Part shown: piece by piece, positions 16,676 through 24,536 of the stretch
How the letters are laid out: each line of letters starts with the position of its first letter
Position numbering within the stretch: position 1 is the first letter of the stretch
NCBI GenBank assembly: GCA_012729505.1
Contig: JAAYDA010000037.1
Coordinates: 38,834-102,833 of the forward strand
Direction: 5' to 3'
DNA from: Syntrophomonadaceae bacterium
Lineage (GTDB): Bacteria > Bacillota > Syntrophomonadia > Syntrophomonadales > DTU052
DNA length: 64,000 bases
Position numbers and translations under genes: made by a program
The notes under the pieces: generated by a model
Seen by the model: only the letters and a program-made list of their open reading frames with translations
What the model was told of the DNA's origin: nothing
Databases searched by the model: none

Positions 16676-17506
16676 ATGAAAAGAATGTTGACGTTAGCAT
16701 TATGTGCAGCCCTTTCGGTGGGATTGCTCATAACCGCTGCAGGCTGCGGCCAAGCACCCCAGGAAAAGCAAACCTTTAAAGTAGGCCTCGAATGTGGTTA
16801 TGCTCCATTCAACTGGACTCAGGTAGATGACAGCAACGGCGCGGTACCCATTTCCGGCACCAACCAATTTGCCGGTGGCTATGATGTTGAAATAGCTAAG
16901 ATTGTTGCCGAAGGTCTGGGCAGGGAACTGGTTATTGTGAAGACAGCCTGGGATGGTCTGCCACCAGCAGTGCAGTCCGGCAGTGTTGACGCAATTATTG
17001 CAGGTATGTCCCCGACGGCGGAGCGCAAGGAATCCATTGATTTTTCTGATCATTACTATAAATCCGATCTGGTAATGGTGGTAAAAAACGGATCGGCCTA
17101 TGAAAACGCCACCAGCATTCAGGACTTTTCCGGGGCAAAAATAACTGCCCAGCTCAACACTTTCCATTACTCAGTCATTCCTCAAATCGACGGGGTAATC
17201 CAGCAGACGGCCATGGATGATTTTCCCGCCATGCGCGTGGCCCTGGAATCTGGTATTATTGATGGGTATGTATCCGAAAGACCTGAAGGAATTTCGGCTT
17301 CGGCGGCCAACGCTAATTTTGTTATGGTTGAATTCGATGAAGGACAAGGGTTTGTAGCATCAGATGATGATGTTGCCATAGCAGTTGGTCTTAAAAAAGG
17401 CAACCCGGATGTAACTGAGATAAATGAGATTTTAGCCGGAATATCTGAAGCTCAGAGAGTAGAAATGATGGATGCTGCCATCAGAAACCAACCAGCTGCC
17501 CAATAA
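16676..17506 (+). CDS. Polar amino acid ABC transporter, substrate-binding lipoprotein
   Basis: A 276-residue periplasmic-binding-type lipoprotein of family 3 (polar amino acids). The lipobox is AAGC near residues 21-24. The mature part has the family pattern: FKVGLECGYAPFNW, GGYDVEIAKIVAEGLG, and GSVDAIIAGMSPTAERKESIDFSDHYY. The ligand-contacting Arg in PTAERK is present, so an alpha-amino acid ligand is likely. The chosen ATG at 16676 follows GGAGGGG; upstream in-frame sequence lacks a signal peptide. A dispersed repeat separates it from the permease gene. Confidence 0.92.
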   Translation: MKRMLTLALCAALSVGLLITAAGCGQAPQEKQTFKVGLECGYAPFNWTQVDDSNGAVPISGTNQFAGGYDVEIAKIVAEGLGRELVIVKTAWDGLPPAVQSGSVDAIIAGMSPTAERKESIDFSDHYYKSDLVMVVKNGSAYENATSIQDFSGAKITAQLNTFHYSVIPQIDGVIQQTAMDDFPAMRVALESGIIDGYVSERPEGISASAANANFVMVEFDEGQGFVASDDDVAIAVGLKKGNPDVTEINEILAGISEAQRVEMMDAAIRNQPAAQ

Positions 17507-17516
17507 TCATCGCTGC

Positions 17517-17653
17517 TTTATCCGATGACTAATCTGCCCTAAGACCCCCGCCGCCTATAGGCAGCGTGTGCCCAAGGGCAGTTAAGTCCCTGGATCCGTG
17601 CGACTAAGATTCAGATGGAGTTAAAACTCCACCTGAACCAAGTCTTACTTTAT
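17517..17653 (+). repeat. Dispersed hairpin repeat, copy 2 (inside an ABC operon)
   Basis: Full copy of the 126-bp repeat, bounded by TTTAT on both sides. The first hairpin's tip differs from the consensus (GCCGCC/GGCAGC) and the second hairpin is nearly intact. It lies between the binding-protein gene and the permease gene of one importer; GGAG just after its right end is the only ribosome binding site for the permease. Confidence 0.9.
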
Positions 17654-17670
17654 TGGAGTGTAATCAATAA

Positions 17671-18444
17671 GTGGAAAGAACCTTCTTGGAATGGGTAATA
17701 TTAATTTGGAACAGCAACTGGTCCCTATTTCTTATAGGGGCCAGAAATACTCTATTTATTGCTTTGACCGGTACAATTATTGGATTTGCCATTGGTATTG
17801 TGATTGGAATAATCCGGACTATTCCCATCGATGACAACACCCATCCAGTGGCCAGGATCGCCTATAAGATTATCAACTTCCTATTATTGTGTTATATCGA
17901 AGTATTCCGTGGCACTCCCATGATTGTTCAAGCCATGGTGGTATTTTATGGCGCCGCCTGGATATATAATATTCATTTGTCTCCAATCACAGCGGGAATT
18001 TTTATTGTCTCTATCAATACCGGAGCGTATATGGCTGAGATAGTCAGAGGCGGTATTCTTTCCGTGGATAAAGGCCAGTTTGAAGCAGCTCATTCCATCG
18101 GTATGACCCACTTCCAAACTATGGCCAACATTGTTCTGCCTCAGGCTATACGTAATATTTTGCCGGCAACCAGTAATGAGTTTGTAATCAATATAAAGGA
18201 CACCTCGGTGCTGAGCGTTATCTCGGTTACGGAGCTGTTCTTCCTGTCTAAATCGGCGGCGGGGGTAAACTTTGCGTTCTTCCAGACCATGTCGATTACC
18301 TGTGTTATCTATTTTATTATGACTTTTACCGTCACCCGAATACTAAGGTATATTGAAATAAAGATGGATGGACCGTCAGTATTCACCATCCATGGTTCCC
18401 AATCGGTTCCTGAAGCACAAATCAGGATTGTCAACAGGGAGTAA
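17671..18444 (+). CDS. Polar amino acid ABC transporter permease
   Basis: A 257-residue HisM/GlnP-type permease with about five hydrophobic helices. The N-terminal TLFIALTGTIIGFAIGIVIGI helix and the EAA loop (GQFEAAHSIGMTHFQTMANIVLPQAIRNILPATSNEF) are characteristic. The start is GTG 17671; the nearest ribosome binding site is GGAG twelve bases upstream, a longer spacing than usual, created at the edge of the dispersed repeat. It is three bases from the ATPase gene. Confidence 0.92.
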   Translation: MERTFLEWVILIWNSNWSLFLIGARNTLFIALTGTIIGFAIGIVIGIIRTIPIDDNTHPVARIAYKIINFLLLCYIEVFRGTPMIVQAMVVFYGAAWIYNIHLSPITAGIFIVSINTGAYMAEIVRGGILSVDKGQFEAAHSIGMTHFQTMANIVLPQAIRNILPATSNEFVINIKDTSVLSVISVTELFFLSKSAAGVNFAFFQTMSITCVIYFIMTFTVTRILRYIEIKMDGPSVFTIHGSQSVPEAQIRIVNRE

Positions 18445-18447
18445 GAT

Positions 18448-19185
18448 ATGGACAAGATTATTGAAATCAGACATCTGCAAAAATCATTTGGCACGAATGT
18501 AGTTTTAAGAGATATTAATTTTTCTGTCAGTAAAGGTGAAGTGGTTTGTATCATCGGTTCCAGCGGTTCCGGAAAGTCTACTCTGCTCCGCTGTCTGAAT
18601 CTGCTGGAATATCCTTCCGGCGGCGAAATACTATATCACGGCAATAACATTCTGGAACAGGAAATGAGCAATGCAGTTTACAGAGCGAAGATGGGCATGG
18701 TTTTTCAGCAATTCAACCTTTTCAACAATCTGAATGTCCTTGATAATTGTATGGTGGGACAGATCAAAGTGTTGAAAAAGGATCCGGCCTCGGCCAAAGA
18801 AAAGGCTATGGAATATCTGGAGCTGGTAGGTATGTCACAGTTTATCACGGCCAAACCCAACCAGATCTCCGGTGGACAGAAGCAGCGGGTGGCCATAGCC
18901 CGGGCACTGTCTATGGAGCCGGAGGCGTTGCTGTTCGATGAACCCACCAGCGCCCTGGATCCTGAACTGGTTGGCGAAGTATTGAAGGTTATGAAAAAAC
19001 TGGCCAGAAGCGGACTTACCATGTTGGTGGTTACTCATGAGATGGGTTTTGCCCGGGATGTTGCTAATCGGGTTGTATTTATGGACAGCGGCGTTATTGT
19101 GGAAGATGATGTGCCTGAGGTAATATTTAATAACCCCAATAACGAAAGAACCCGGGAATTTTTAAGGCGGACCCTCGAAGAATAA
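18448..19185 (+). CDS. Polar amino acid ABC transporter ATP-binding protein (GlnQ type)
   Basis: A 245-residue ATPase. Walker A is GSSGSGKST, the Q-loop is [13 protein letters not shown], the signature is [14 protein letters not shown], Walker B is [16 protein letters not shown] and the switch His is in VVTHEMGFA, all typical of the GlnQ/HisP subfamily. Its stop codon (TAA, 19183-19185) lies inside a short inverted copy of the dispersed repeat. A strong bidirectional terminator follows. Confidence 0.95.
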   Translation: MDKIIEIRHLQKSFGTNVVLRDINFSVSKGEVVCIIGSSGSGKSTLLRCLNLLEYPSGGEILYHGNNILEQEMSNAVYRAKMGMVFQQFNLFNNLNVLDNCMVGQIKVLKKDPASAKEKAMEYLELVGMSQFITAKPNQISGGQKQRVAIARALSMEPEALLFDEPTSALDPELVGEVLKVMKKLARSGLTMLVVTHEMGFARDVANRVVFMDSGVIVEDDVPEVIFNNPNNERTREFLRRTLEE

Positions 19186-19242
19186 AGTAAGACTTGATTC
19201 AGCTGGAGTTTTGACTCCATCTGAATCTTAGTCATCGGATAA
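19182..19242 (-). repeat. Dispersed hairpin repeat, copy 3 (internal-deletion form)
   Basis: On the minus strand it reads CCGATGACTAA directly joined to GATTCAG and the intact second hairpin, ending AAGTCTTAC-TTTAT. The whole first hairpin (about 75 bp) is missing. In full copies the missing part lies between two GACTAA hexamers, so recombination or slippage between them explains the deletion. The repeat supplies the stop codon of the ATPase gene. Confidence 0.85.
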
Positions 19243-19256
19243 TCGATGAGATTATG

Positions 19257-19296
19257 AAAAAAGCCCTGCCGGGCCAGTTGAATCGGCAGGGCTTTT
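19257..19296. terminator. Bidirectional terminator
   Basis: AAAAAAGCCCTGCCG pairs with CGGCAGGGCTTTT. It lies between the convergent amino acid importer and the GGDEF gene, with A and T runs on both sides. Confidence 0.88.
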
Positions 19297-19317
19297 GCGT
19301 ATGACGGGCAAGACTGT

Positions 19318-20253
19318 TTAACGAGTGCCTATAGAGGAAGATATTCCGGTCAATCGCTGGACAATTCGGTTTCGACCTGCTTTCTTGGCAGTAAACAAAG
19401 CTTCATCAGCTCTCTTGATTAATTCCTCCGAACATTCTCCACCTCGCGGGATCATGGTGGCTACTCCCAGACTGATAGTGATCAGAGGAATGACCGGTGA
19501 ACTCTCATGAGGAATTGCCAGTATCGATATTTTATGTTTAAACCTCTCAGCCAGGAGCATAGCCCCGGTTGCATCAGTCTGAGGCATTAGGGCCACAAAC
19601 TCATCACCGCCCCACCTGCCCAAAAAGTCGCCGGGTCTGCGCAAAGTGTTGCTCAATTGACAGGCAACCTTCTTGAGACAGGAATCTCCCGCCAGATGTC
19701 CGTAAGCGTCATTGTACTCTTTGAAGTGGTCAATATCGACTATTATAAAGGAGAGCGGGTCGCCGGAACGGAAAGATCGTCTCCACTCCTGAGCTAAGGT
19801 TTCGTCGAACCGTTTGCGATTGGGAAGTCCGGTCAGACCATCCACCAGACTGCTTTCCATCAGCCGATCATAATACAGCTTCATACAGATATGATTCTTC
19901 ACTCTTGCTTTCATCAGGGATGGGTTAAATGGAATAGTAATATAGTCAGCCGCTCCCAGTTCCAGGCCACATGCTTCATCAGCTTCACTGTTTAATGAGG
20001 TCAAGAAAATAACAGGAATATCCTTCCATTCGTTGGTGGCCTTGATTTCTTTACAGACCTCAAAACCATTCATTTCGGGCATGACCACATCCAGCATAAC
20101 CAATTGCGGCAGAGGATGGGAGGCCAGGATTTGCAGAGCTTCCGGGCCGCATTTGGCGGTAATAACGTTGTAATCTTCCCCAAGTACGTCGCAGATAATT
20201 GCAAGATTCAGAACATTATCATCCACAACTAATACAGTGGGTGGATCTCCCAT
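19318..20253 (-). CDS. Response regulator with GGDEF domain (diguanylate cyclase)
   Basis: A 311-residue REC-GGDEF protein that should make cyclic di-GMP when phosphorylated. The receiver domain has the acidic pair DDN at 11-13 and phospho-acceptor Asp55 (VMLDVVMPEMNG). The cyclase has GGDEF at about 215-219 and an inhibitory-site RPGD at 206-209, exactly five residues before it, so product inhibition is expected. Odd point: the conserved receiver lysine (usually in a K-P-F motif) is Ile in DYITIPF, which may weaken phospho-signalling. No kinase gene is adjacent. The ATG at 20253 is preferred over a TTG nine bases upstream that lies too close to the GGAGG. Confidence 0.92.
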   Translation of the reverse strand: MGDPPTVLVVDDNVLNLAIICDVLGEDYNVITAKCGPEALQILASHPLPQLVMLDVVMPEMNGFEVCKEIKATNEWKDIPVIFLTSLNSEADEACGLELGAADYITIPFNPSLMKARVKNHICMKLYYDRLMESSLVDGLTGLPNRKRFDETLAQEWRRSFRSGDPLSFIIVDIDHFKEYNDAYGHLAGDSCLKKVACQLSNTLRRPGDFLGRWGGDEFVALMPQTDATGAMLLAERFKHKISILAIPHESSPVIPLITISLGVATMIPRGGECSEELIKRADEALFTAKKAGRNRIVQRLTGISSSIGTR

Positions 20254-20423
20254 AGCTAACAAGCCTCCAATAAACCGGCCAGGCCGGTATTCGTGATGAT
20301 GGAAATTATTAACGGATTAGTCGATTACACTATTAATTTTGTACGTCATGCCTATTCCCTATAATAAACCAAAACCATCAGGGGAAGTACACTTTCTTAA
20401 TATATTTCTTAAACATATTATGA

Positions 20424-20463
20424 TAAAAAAATGTCACCATCCGGCGCGAAAGCCGGATGGTGT
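20424..20463 (-). terminator. Terminator of the stalk-domain protein gene
   Basis: On the minus strand CACCATCCGGC pairs with GCCGGATGGTG and is followed after ACA by seven T. The rest of 20254-20423 holds nothing recognised. Confidence 0.85.
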
Positions 20464-20483
20464 TACTCTGAACAAACCTTTCG

Positions 20484-21764
20484 TTATAACGGTTGTTGCA
20501 GGGACTCTTCTATAGGCATGATATTTTGTATATCTGCGGCATCGCTTACATCGGGGAAGGTGATGGGTTCGCCCATATCATACATTTCAAAGAAGGCATC
20601 TACCTGAATTGACATATTGATGGCATTGGATGTGACGCCATCAATAGTGACAGGCGGCAGATTAAAATCAACCTGGGCGGCTATATCCATATAATCAGTG
20701 ATCATTGTGGACTTATTAATCCAAGAAGCGTAAGTCATATCAGCTTGAATGTTGTCGAAAAGAGTCTGTATCATGGCATCTGCCTCGGGAATGCCGGTAT
20801 CATACATTGCGGGCATTTGACCCATTAAGCTCTGAAACAGTTTTTCAAAGCTGTCAGGGGTAAGGGTGATATTAACCACCCAGTACTCTTGATCTTCCTT
20901 GTTTTGATCGTTGCCTAAATTAATTATGGCTCCAAAATCTTTCATCATTTCCATTGATTTTATGGGGTCGTTGGCATCAGCGGATGCCTCCATCAAGGCT
21001 TGAATATCCAGGCCCTGAAGGTCCATCTTAAACCAGCCTTCCTGCCCGGGGACAGTCATATACATGCCATCCTGGTTCATGAATGTTTCGGATATCATAG
21101 CTGTGGGCATATCAGAAACGCCCTCAATTGGAGGCATATCAACTGTAGTCTTGACGTAAATCAACACTGGCTCCTGCTGCATGGCCATATCCATGACCAT
21201 ATTCATATCCATGCTTTGCGGTGTGCCCTCCGGTGCGGACTCTATTCCCATGCTAAGTTTCATGTCAGTATTAACTTTATATGTATTGTATTCAAGCATA
21301 GCTTCAGTGGATTTCAGCATAAGTTCATCTGCTGTCATTCCCTGCCGCTGTTCGGAATAGGAAACGGATACGGTTTTACTTTCCTGCTGCCAGCCAACGG
21401 AGGTGCCAAAGGCTTCATAAACAGATCGAAGTGGAACCAGTATTTCTCCATTAACCAGTTCAGGGGCTTTGGATAAAGTAAGCTGTTGATCATTGAAAAC
21501 AGCCAAGTTGCTTCCCAGTGTAAGTGTCAGGGTATCTGAGTTTTCCGTAATGATAATTATATCATTATCCACGGTTATGTCGGCACCCAGTACTTTGTCT
21601 ACCATATCCAGCGGAACCATTGTGATACCATCAGCTAATTGCAGGGTGCTACTGGGGACGTATGGTTTGTCGTTGATGGTAAAATTAACGTTAGCCATAG
21701 CCGGACTGGCGACGACAAATACAAAGAGGAACGTGAAAAAAGCAACAAGTTTCTTCTTAAGCAT
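20484..21764 (-). CDS. Secreted protein with copper-amine-oxidase-type stalk domain
   Basis: A 426-residue exported protein. Signal peptide at 1-24 (LVAFFTFLFVFVVASPAMA), then a stalk domain (ITMVPLDMVDKVLGADITVDN ... GEILVPLRSVYEAFGTSVGW) of the copper amine oxidase N-terminal type that is widespread in clostridial surface proteins, and a Met-rich domain resembling the DUF6612 lipoprotein-like family (LMLKSTEAMLEYNTYKVNTDMKLS). It is not a copper amine oxidase: no catalytic domain is present. ATG 21764 follows GGGAGG by seven bases. Function unknown; probably cell-surface. Confidence 0.8.
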   Translation of the reverse strand: MLKKKLVAFFTFLFVFVVASPAMANVNFTINDKPYVPSSTLQLADGITMVPLDMVDKVLGADITVDNDIIIITENSDTLTLTLGSNLAVFNDQQLTLSKAPELVNGEILVPLRSVYEAFGTSVGWQQESKTVSVSYSEQRQGMTADELMLKSTEAMLEYNTYKVNTDMKLSMGIESAPEGTPQSMDMNMVMDMAMQQEPVLIYVKTTVDMPPIEGVSDMPTAMISETFMNQDGMYMTVPGQEGWFKMDLQGLDIQALMEASADANDPIKSMEMMKDFGAIINLGNDQNKEDQEYWVVNITLTPDSFEKLFQSLMGQMPAMYDTGIPEADAMIQTLFDNIQADMTYASWINKSTMITDYMDIAAQVDFNLPPVTIDGVTSNAINMSIQVDAFFEMYDMGEPITFPDVSDAADIQNIMPIEESLQQPL

Positions 21765-21926
21765 AAGCAGACCTCCCATTAATAAATCTCCTAATTATTA
21801 TAACGTAATATCCGTCAATATAAAACTTACATTTCTTAGTGTTATCCCGACCCCCCCTGTAACACTGGAAACTTTAGAAAAAAACGTGTATTTTAGTATT
21901 AATAATTTATGATTATTATTCGATGT

Positions 21927-22062
21927 TTTATCCGATGACTAATCTGCCCTAAGACCCCCGCCTCTATAGGCGGCGGGTGCCCAAGGGCAGTTAAGTCCCT
22001 GGATCTGTGCGACTAAGATTCAGATGGAGTCAAAACTCCACCTGAATCAAGTCTTACTTTAT
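21927..22062 (+). repeat. Dispersed hairpin repeat, copy 4 (consensus-like)
   Basis: The best-preserved copy: 126 bp between flanking TTTAT pentamers. Hairpin 1 pairs CTGCCCT with AGGGCAG and has an inner stem CCGCC/GGCGG around the tip TCTATA. Hairpin 2 pairs GATTCAG with CTGAATC and TGGAGT with ACTCCA around a CAAA loop. It lies in the divergent region upstream of the glucosaminidase-like gene. Confidence 0.92.
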
Positions 22063-22101
22063 TATGCACATTGTTAAAGAAATGTTGGGGAGGGTTCTGG
22101 A

Positions 22102-23463
22102 ATGTTGTCAAGCAGAGTATTTCGCATAATCGCCTTAATGACGGTATTTCTTTTATGTATGGCTAATCAGGCTCAGGCCAGTCAAGGGGTCAGTCTTTTT
22201 ATTGACGGACAGGAAGTATTAAGTGATATTAAGCCGGACCCAATTATTATCGAAGGCAGAACCATGGTGCCGATTCGGGTCATCAGTGAGGAATTGGGGA
22301 TGCAGGTGGAATGGATAAACGAAAAGCAGTTAGTATTAATATATTCGGAGGATAATCCTGACATTATTATTCCCCCGGTCAACCATGTGGACAGAAGTTT
22401 TCCATACATATTTATTGATAATGTGCAGCTGATTAGTGATGTTAATCCGGTGATTATTGAGGGCAGAACAATGGTGCCTATTCGCGCTGTTGGTGAAGGC
22501 CTGGGCATGGAGGTTGATTGGGATCCGGCTACATATCAGGTGCATCTGAGCAAGCCGGCTCTTCCGGTAGAAGAGCCGGTTGCCGAGGAACCGCCTCTCC
22601 CTCAGATTCCGGAGCCAGGAGCTATCGAATCCCCTGATCCTGGTGTTCAGTATTTGGGAATATCCATAATGGGCGAATCCAAAGCTAATGCCGGTGAAAT
22701 CAGCCGGGTGGCGTTTGATGCAGTCGCTTCTATAATCTATCCACGGATCACTTCGGCAGAGGCTGAGGGCTACATTGCCAGGGCCAAGCAGGAGGCAGAG
22801 GGCCGGAATGGGGTTGCCAGCGAAGATATCTGTCTTTTAACTGCAGAGCTTTCCGGGGCCAAGCAAGGAAGTGCCGACTATTCATTGGCTCGCCGGGATG
22901 AGGTGCTGAGTCATATAGCCAATACTTATTATAAATTGGCTGAAATCTATTTACAGCAGGGACAAATATATGGAATCAGGGGAGATATTGCTTTTTTCCA
23001 GGCCGCCCATGAGACGGGCTGGTGGAGATTCGGAGGATTGGTAACTCCGGATCAAAACAATTACTGTGGATTAAGTGCTACCGGACAGGCTGCATCTGCA
23101 GAGGAGTCTTTACGAGGCGCTGACCCGGCTCGGGTCTGGTTTGTGGAAGGGAAACACGGAGCGTTTTTTGATTGCCCGGAAGCCGGTGTGGAGGCTCAGC
23201 TTCAGCATTTATATGCCTATGCTACCGTTAACTCTTTGCCTGCCGGAGCAGAGCTGTTAAGCCCCCGGTTTCAGCTGATCAGAAAAGGGATTGCTCCCAA
23301 CTGGGAGGATCTGGGGGGCAAGTGGGCTGTGCCGGGATATCCCCGGGGTGCTCCCGCTTTCTATGAGTCGATGCCGGATCCCTTTGCAGCCGCCTTTGCT
23401 GATGGCAAAACTTATGGGCAAACTATACTGAATTACTATTTCAGAACCGGTTATAAATCCTGA
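22102..23463 (+). CDS. Secreted stalk-domain protein with glucosaminidase-like C-terminus
   Basis: A 453-residue exported cell-wall protein. A signal peptide (1-27) is followed by two stalk domains, each ending GRTMVPIR(V/A) (around residues 53 and 122), a proline-rich linker (about 150-185) and a C-terminal domain with FFQAAHETGWWRFGGLVTPDQNNYCGL, the pattern of the peptidoglycan N-acetylglucosaminidase/lysozyme-like superfamily; the Glu in AAHETG is the likely catalytic acid. The role would be cell-wall turnover or spore cortex work, with the stalk domains as wall anchors. A repeat copy lies directly upstream of its ribosome binding site. Confidence 0.8.
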   Translation: MLSSRVFRIIALMTVFLLCMANQAQASQGVSLFIDGQEVLSDIKPDPIIIEGRTMVPIRVISEELGMQVEWINEKQLVLIYSEDNPDIIIPPVNHVDRSFPYIFIDNVQLISDVNPVIIEGRTMVPIRAVGEGLGMEVDWDPATYQVHLSKPALPVEEPVAEEPPLPQIPEPGAIESPDPGVQYLGISIMGESKANAGEISRVAFDAVASIIYPRITSAEAEGYIARAKQEAEGRNGVASEDICLLTAELSGAKQGSADYSLARRDEVLSHIANTYYKLAEIYLQQGQIYGIRGDIAFFQAAHETGWWRFGGLVTPDQNNYCGLSATGQAASAEESLRGADPARVWFVEGKHGAFFDCPEAGVEAQLQHLYAYATVNSLPAGAELLSPRFQLIRKGIAPNWEDLGGKWAVPGYPRGAPAFYESMPDPFAAAFADGKTYGQTILNYYFRTGYKS

Positions 23464-23472
23464 TTATAACAA

Positions 23473-23517
23473 AGACGGGGTGTGTCAGAAGGTCCCGTCC
23501 CCGTGTCACACCCCGTC
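23473..23517. terminator. Hairpin between convergent genes
   Basis: GACGGGGTGTG pairs with CACACCCCGTC around a 23-base loop that itself holds GTCCC/CCCGT-type pairing. There is no clean T-run on either side, so termination is likely but not certain. Confidence 0.5.
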
Positions 23518-23527
23518 CATTAAAGAA

Positions 23528-24310
23528 TTAGCGGCCTTTAAACTCGGGTTTCCGCTTTTCAAAGAAAGCACTGACCGCTTCCTTCATGTCATCAGTGCCA
23601 CAGCAATAGACTGATTGGGCGCCTTCGAAAAGCAGACCGGCTCTGCGGCTGCTTTCTGCCGCCAGATTGATGCCTTTCTTGCCCATATAAACCGCTACCG
23701 GAGGCATACCGGCAATCTTGTGAGCCATCTTCAGGGCCCGTTCCATAAGCTTCTCGGTTTCCACTACAACTTCCACCAAGCCGATAGCTTTGGCTTCCTC
23801 GGCGTCAATTTCTTCACAGGCCAGGATCAGGCGTTTGGCTTGTCCGGGGCCTACCAGTTTAGGCAGACGAGTGGTTCCGCCCATATCCGGAGCCAGGCCG
23901 AAGCGAACTTCAGGAATGGCGATACGGGCATTGGCGGCGGCGATCCGAATATCACAGGCTAAAATGAATTCGGTTGCTCCGCCGTAGCAGATGCCTTGTA
24001 CTGCTGCAATAACCGGTACCGGAAAGTCCTCCCACACCGTATATATTGATTGCAGCCAGTTGGCGTTTTTCATGATATGTTCTGAGCTGCCCTGGCTGAG
24101 GTAATTCACGTCCAGTCCGGCGGAAAAATTGTCTCCGGCAGCGTTGATGACAACGGCCCGGATGTCTCCCATTTCTTCAACGGCCCGGGCCGCATCATGT
24201 ATTTCCTGCCACACCTCGTGGTTCAGGGTATTAAACTGTTTGGCACGGTTCAGCGTTACTATCGCCACATTGTCTTCGCGATTAATGAGGAGATGCTTAA
24301 ATTCAGCCAT
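23528..24310 (-). CDS. Enoyl-CoA hydratase/isomerase family protein
   Basis: A 260-residue crotonase-fold protein. The oxyanion-hole segments are visible as NFSAGLDVNYL and VQGICYGGATEFILACDIRIA, and the family end pattern (FEKRKPEFKGR) is complete. The second hydratase glutamate region reads PEVRFGLAPDMGGTTRLPKLVG; the canonical second catalytic Glu position (usually ExxxGxxPxxGG) reads PEVRFGLAPDMGG, so one Glu is retained. The chosen ATG (24310) follows AGGAGG by ten bases. Likely role: beta-oxidation or another acyl-CoA step; substrate unknown. Confidence 0.9.
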   Translation of the reverse strand: MAEFKHLLINREDNVAIVTLNRAKQFNTLNHEVWQEIHDAARAVEEMGDIRAVVINAAGDNFSAGLDVNYLSQGSSEHIMKNANWLQSIYTVWEDFPVPVIAAVQGICYGGATEFILACDIRIAAANARIAIPEVRFGLAPDMGGTTRLPKLVGPGQAKRLILACEEIDAEEAKAIGLVEVVVETEKLMERALKMAHKIAGMPPVAVYMGKKGINLAAESSRRAGLLFEGAQSVYCCGTDDMKEAVSAFFEKRKPEFKGR

Positions 24311-24448
24311 TATAATCCAACCTCCTGTAATGTTTAATATTTCTGTTATTATTGTACCACTTGGAATAAGAAGGGACCAACGATACGGTTTAGGAGATGT
24401 CATGGCACTTTCCGTTGCAAGGATTACAGGCGGAAGGAGGATTAGAAC

Positions 24449-24502
24449 ATGAAGGCGAAAGAGTCCTATATAAAGCTTTATTTGTTTTCAAAAACAGGCT
24501 GA
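24449..24502 (+). CDS. Possible 17-residue leader peptide
   Basis: A very short frame (ATG to TGA) preceded by AAGGAGG at ideal spacing, overlapping a CAGGCT/AGCCTG hairpin and ending 34 bases before the amidase start. The peptide is MKAKESYIKLYLFSKTG. A good ribosome binding site is the only support; it may equally be chance. Confidence 0.2.
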   Translation: MKAKESYIKLYLFSKTG

Positions 24503-24536
24503 AAAAGCCTGGTGATTGTTGGAAGGAGATCGAATA

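Noticed and set aside
20484..23463. Copper amine oxidases
   Set aside because: Only the N-terminal stalk domain of that family is present; there is no catalytic domain or topaquinone site.
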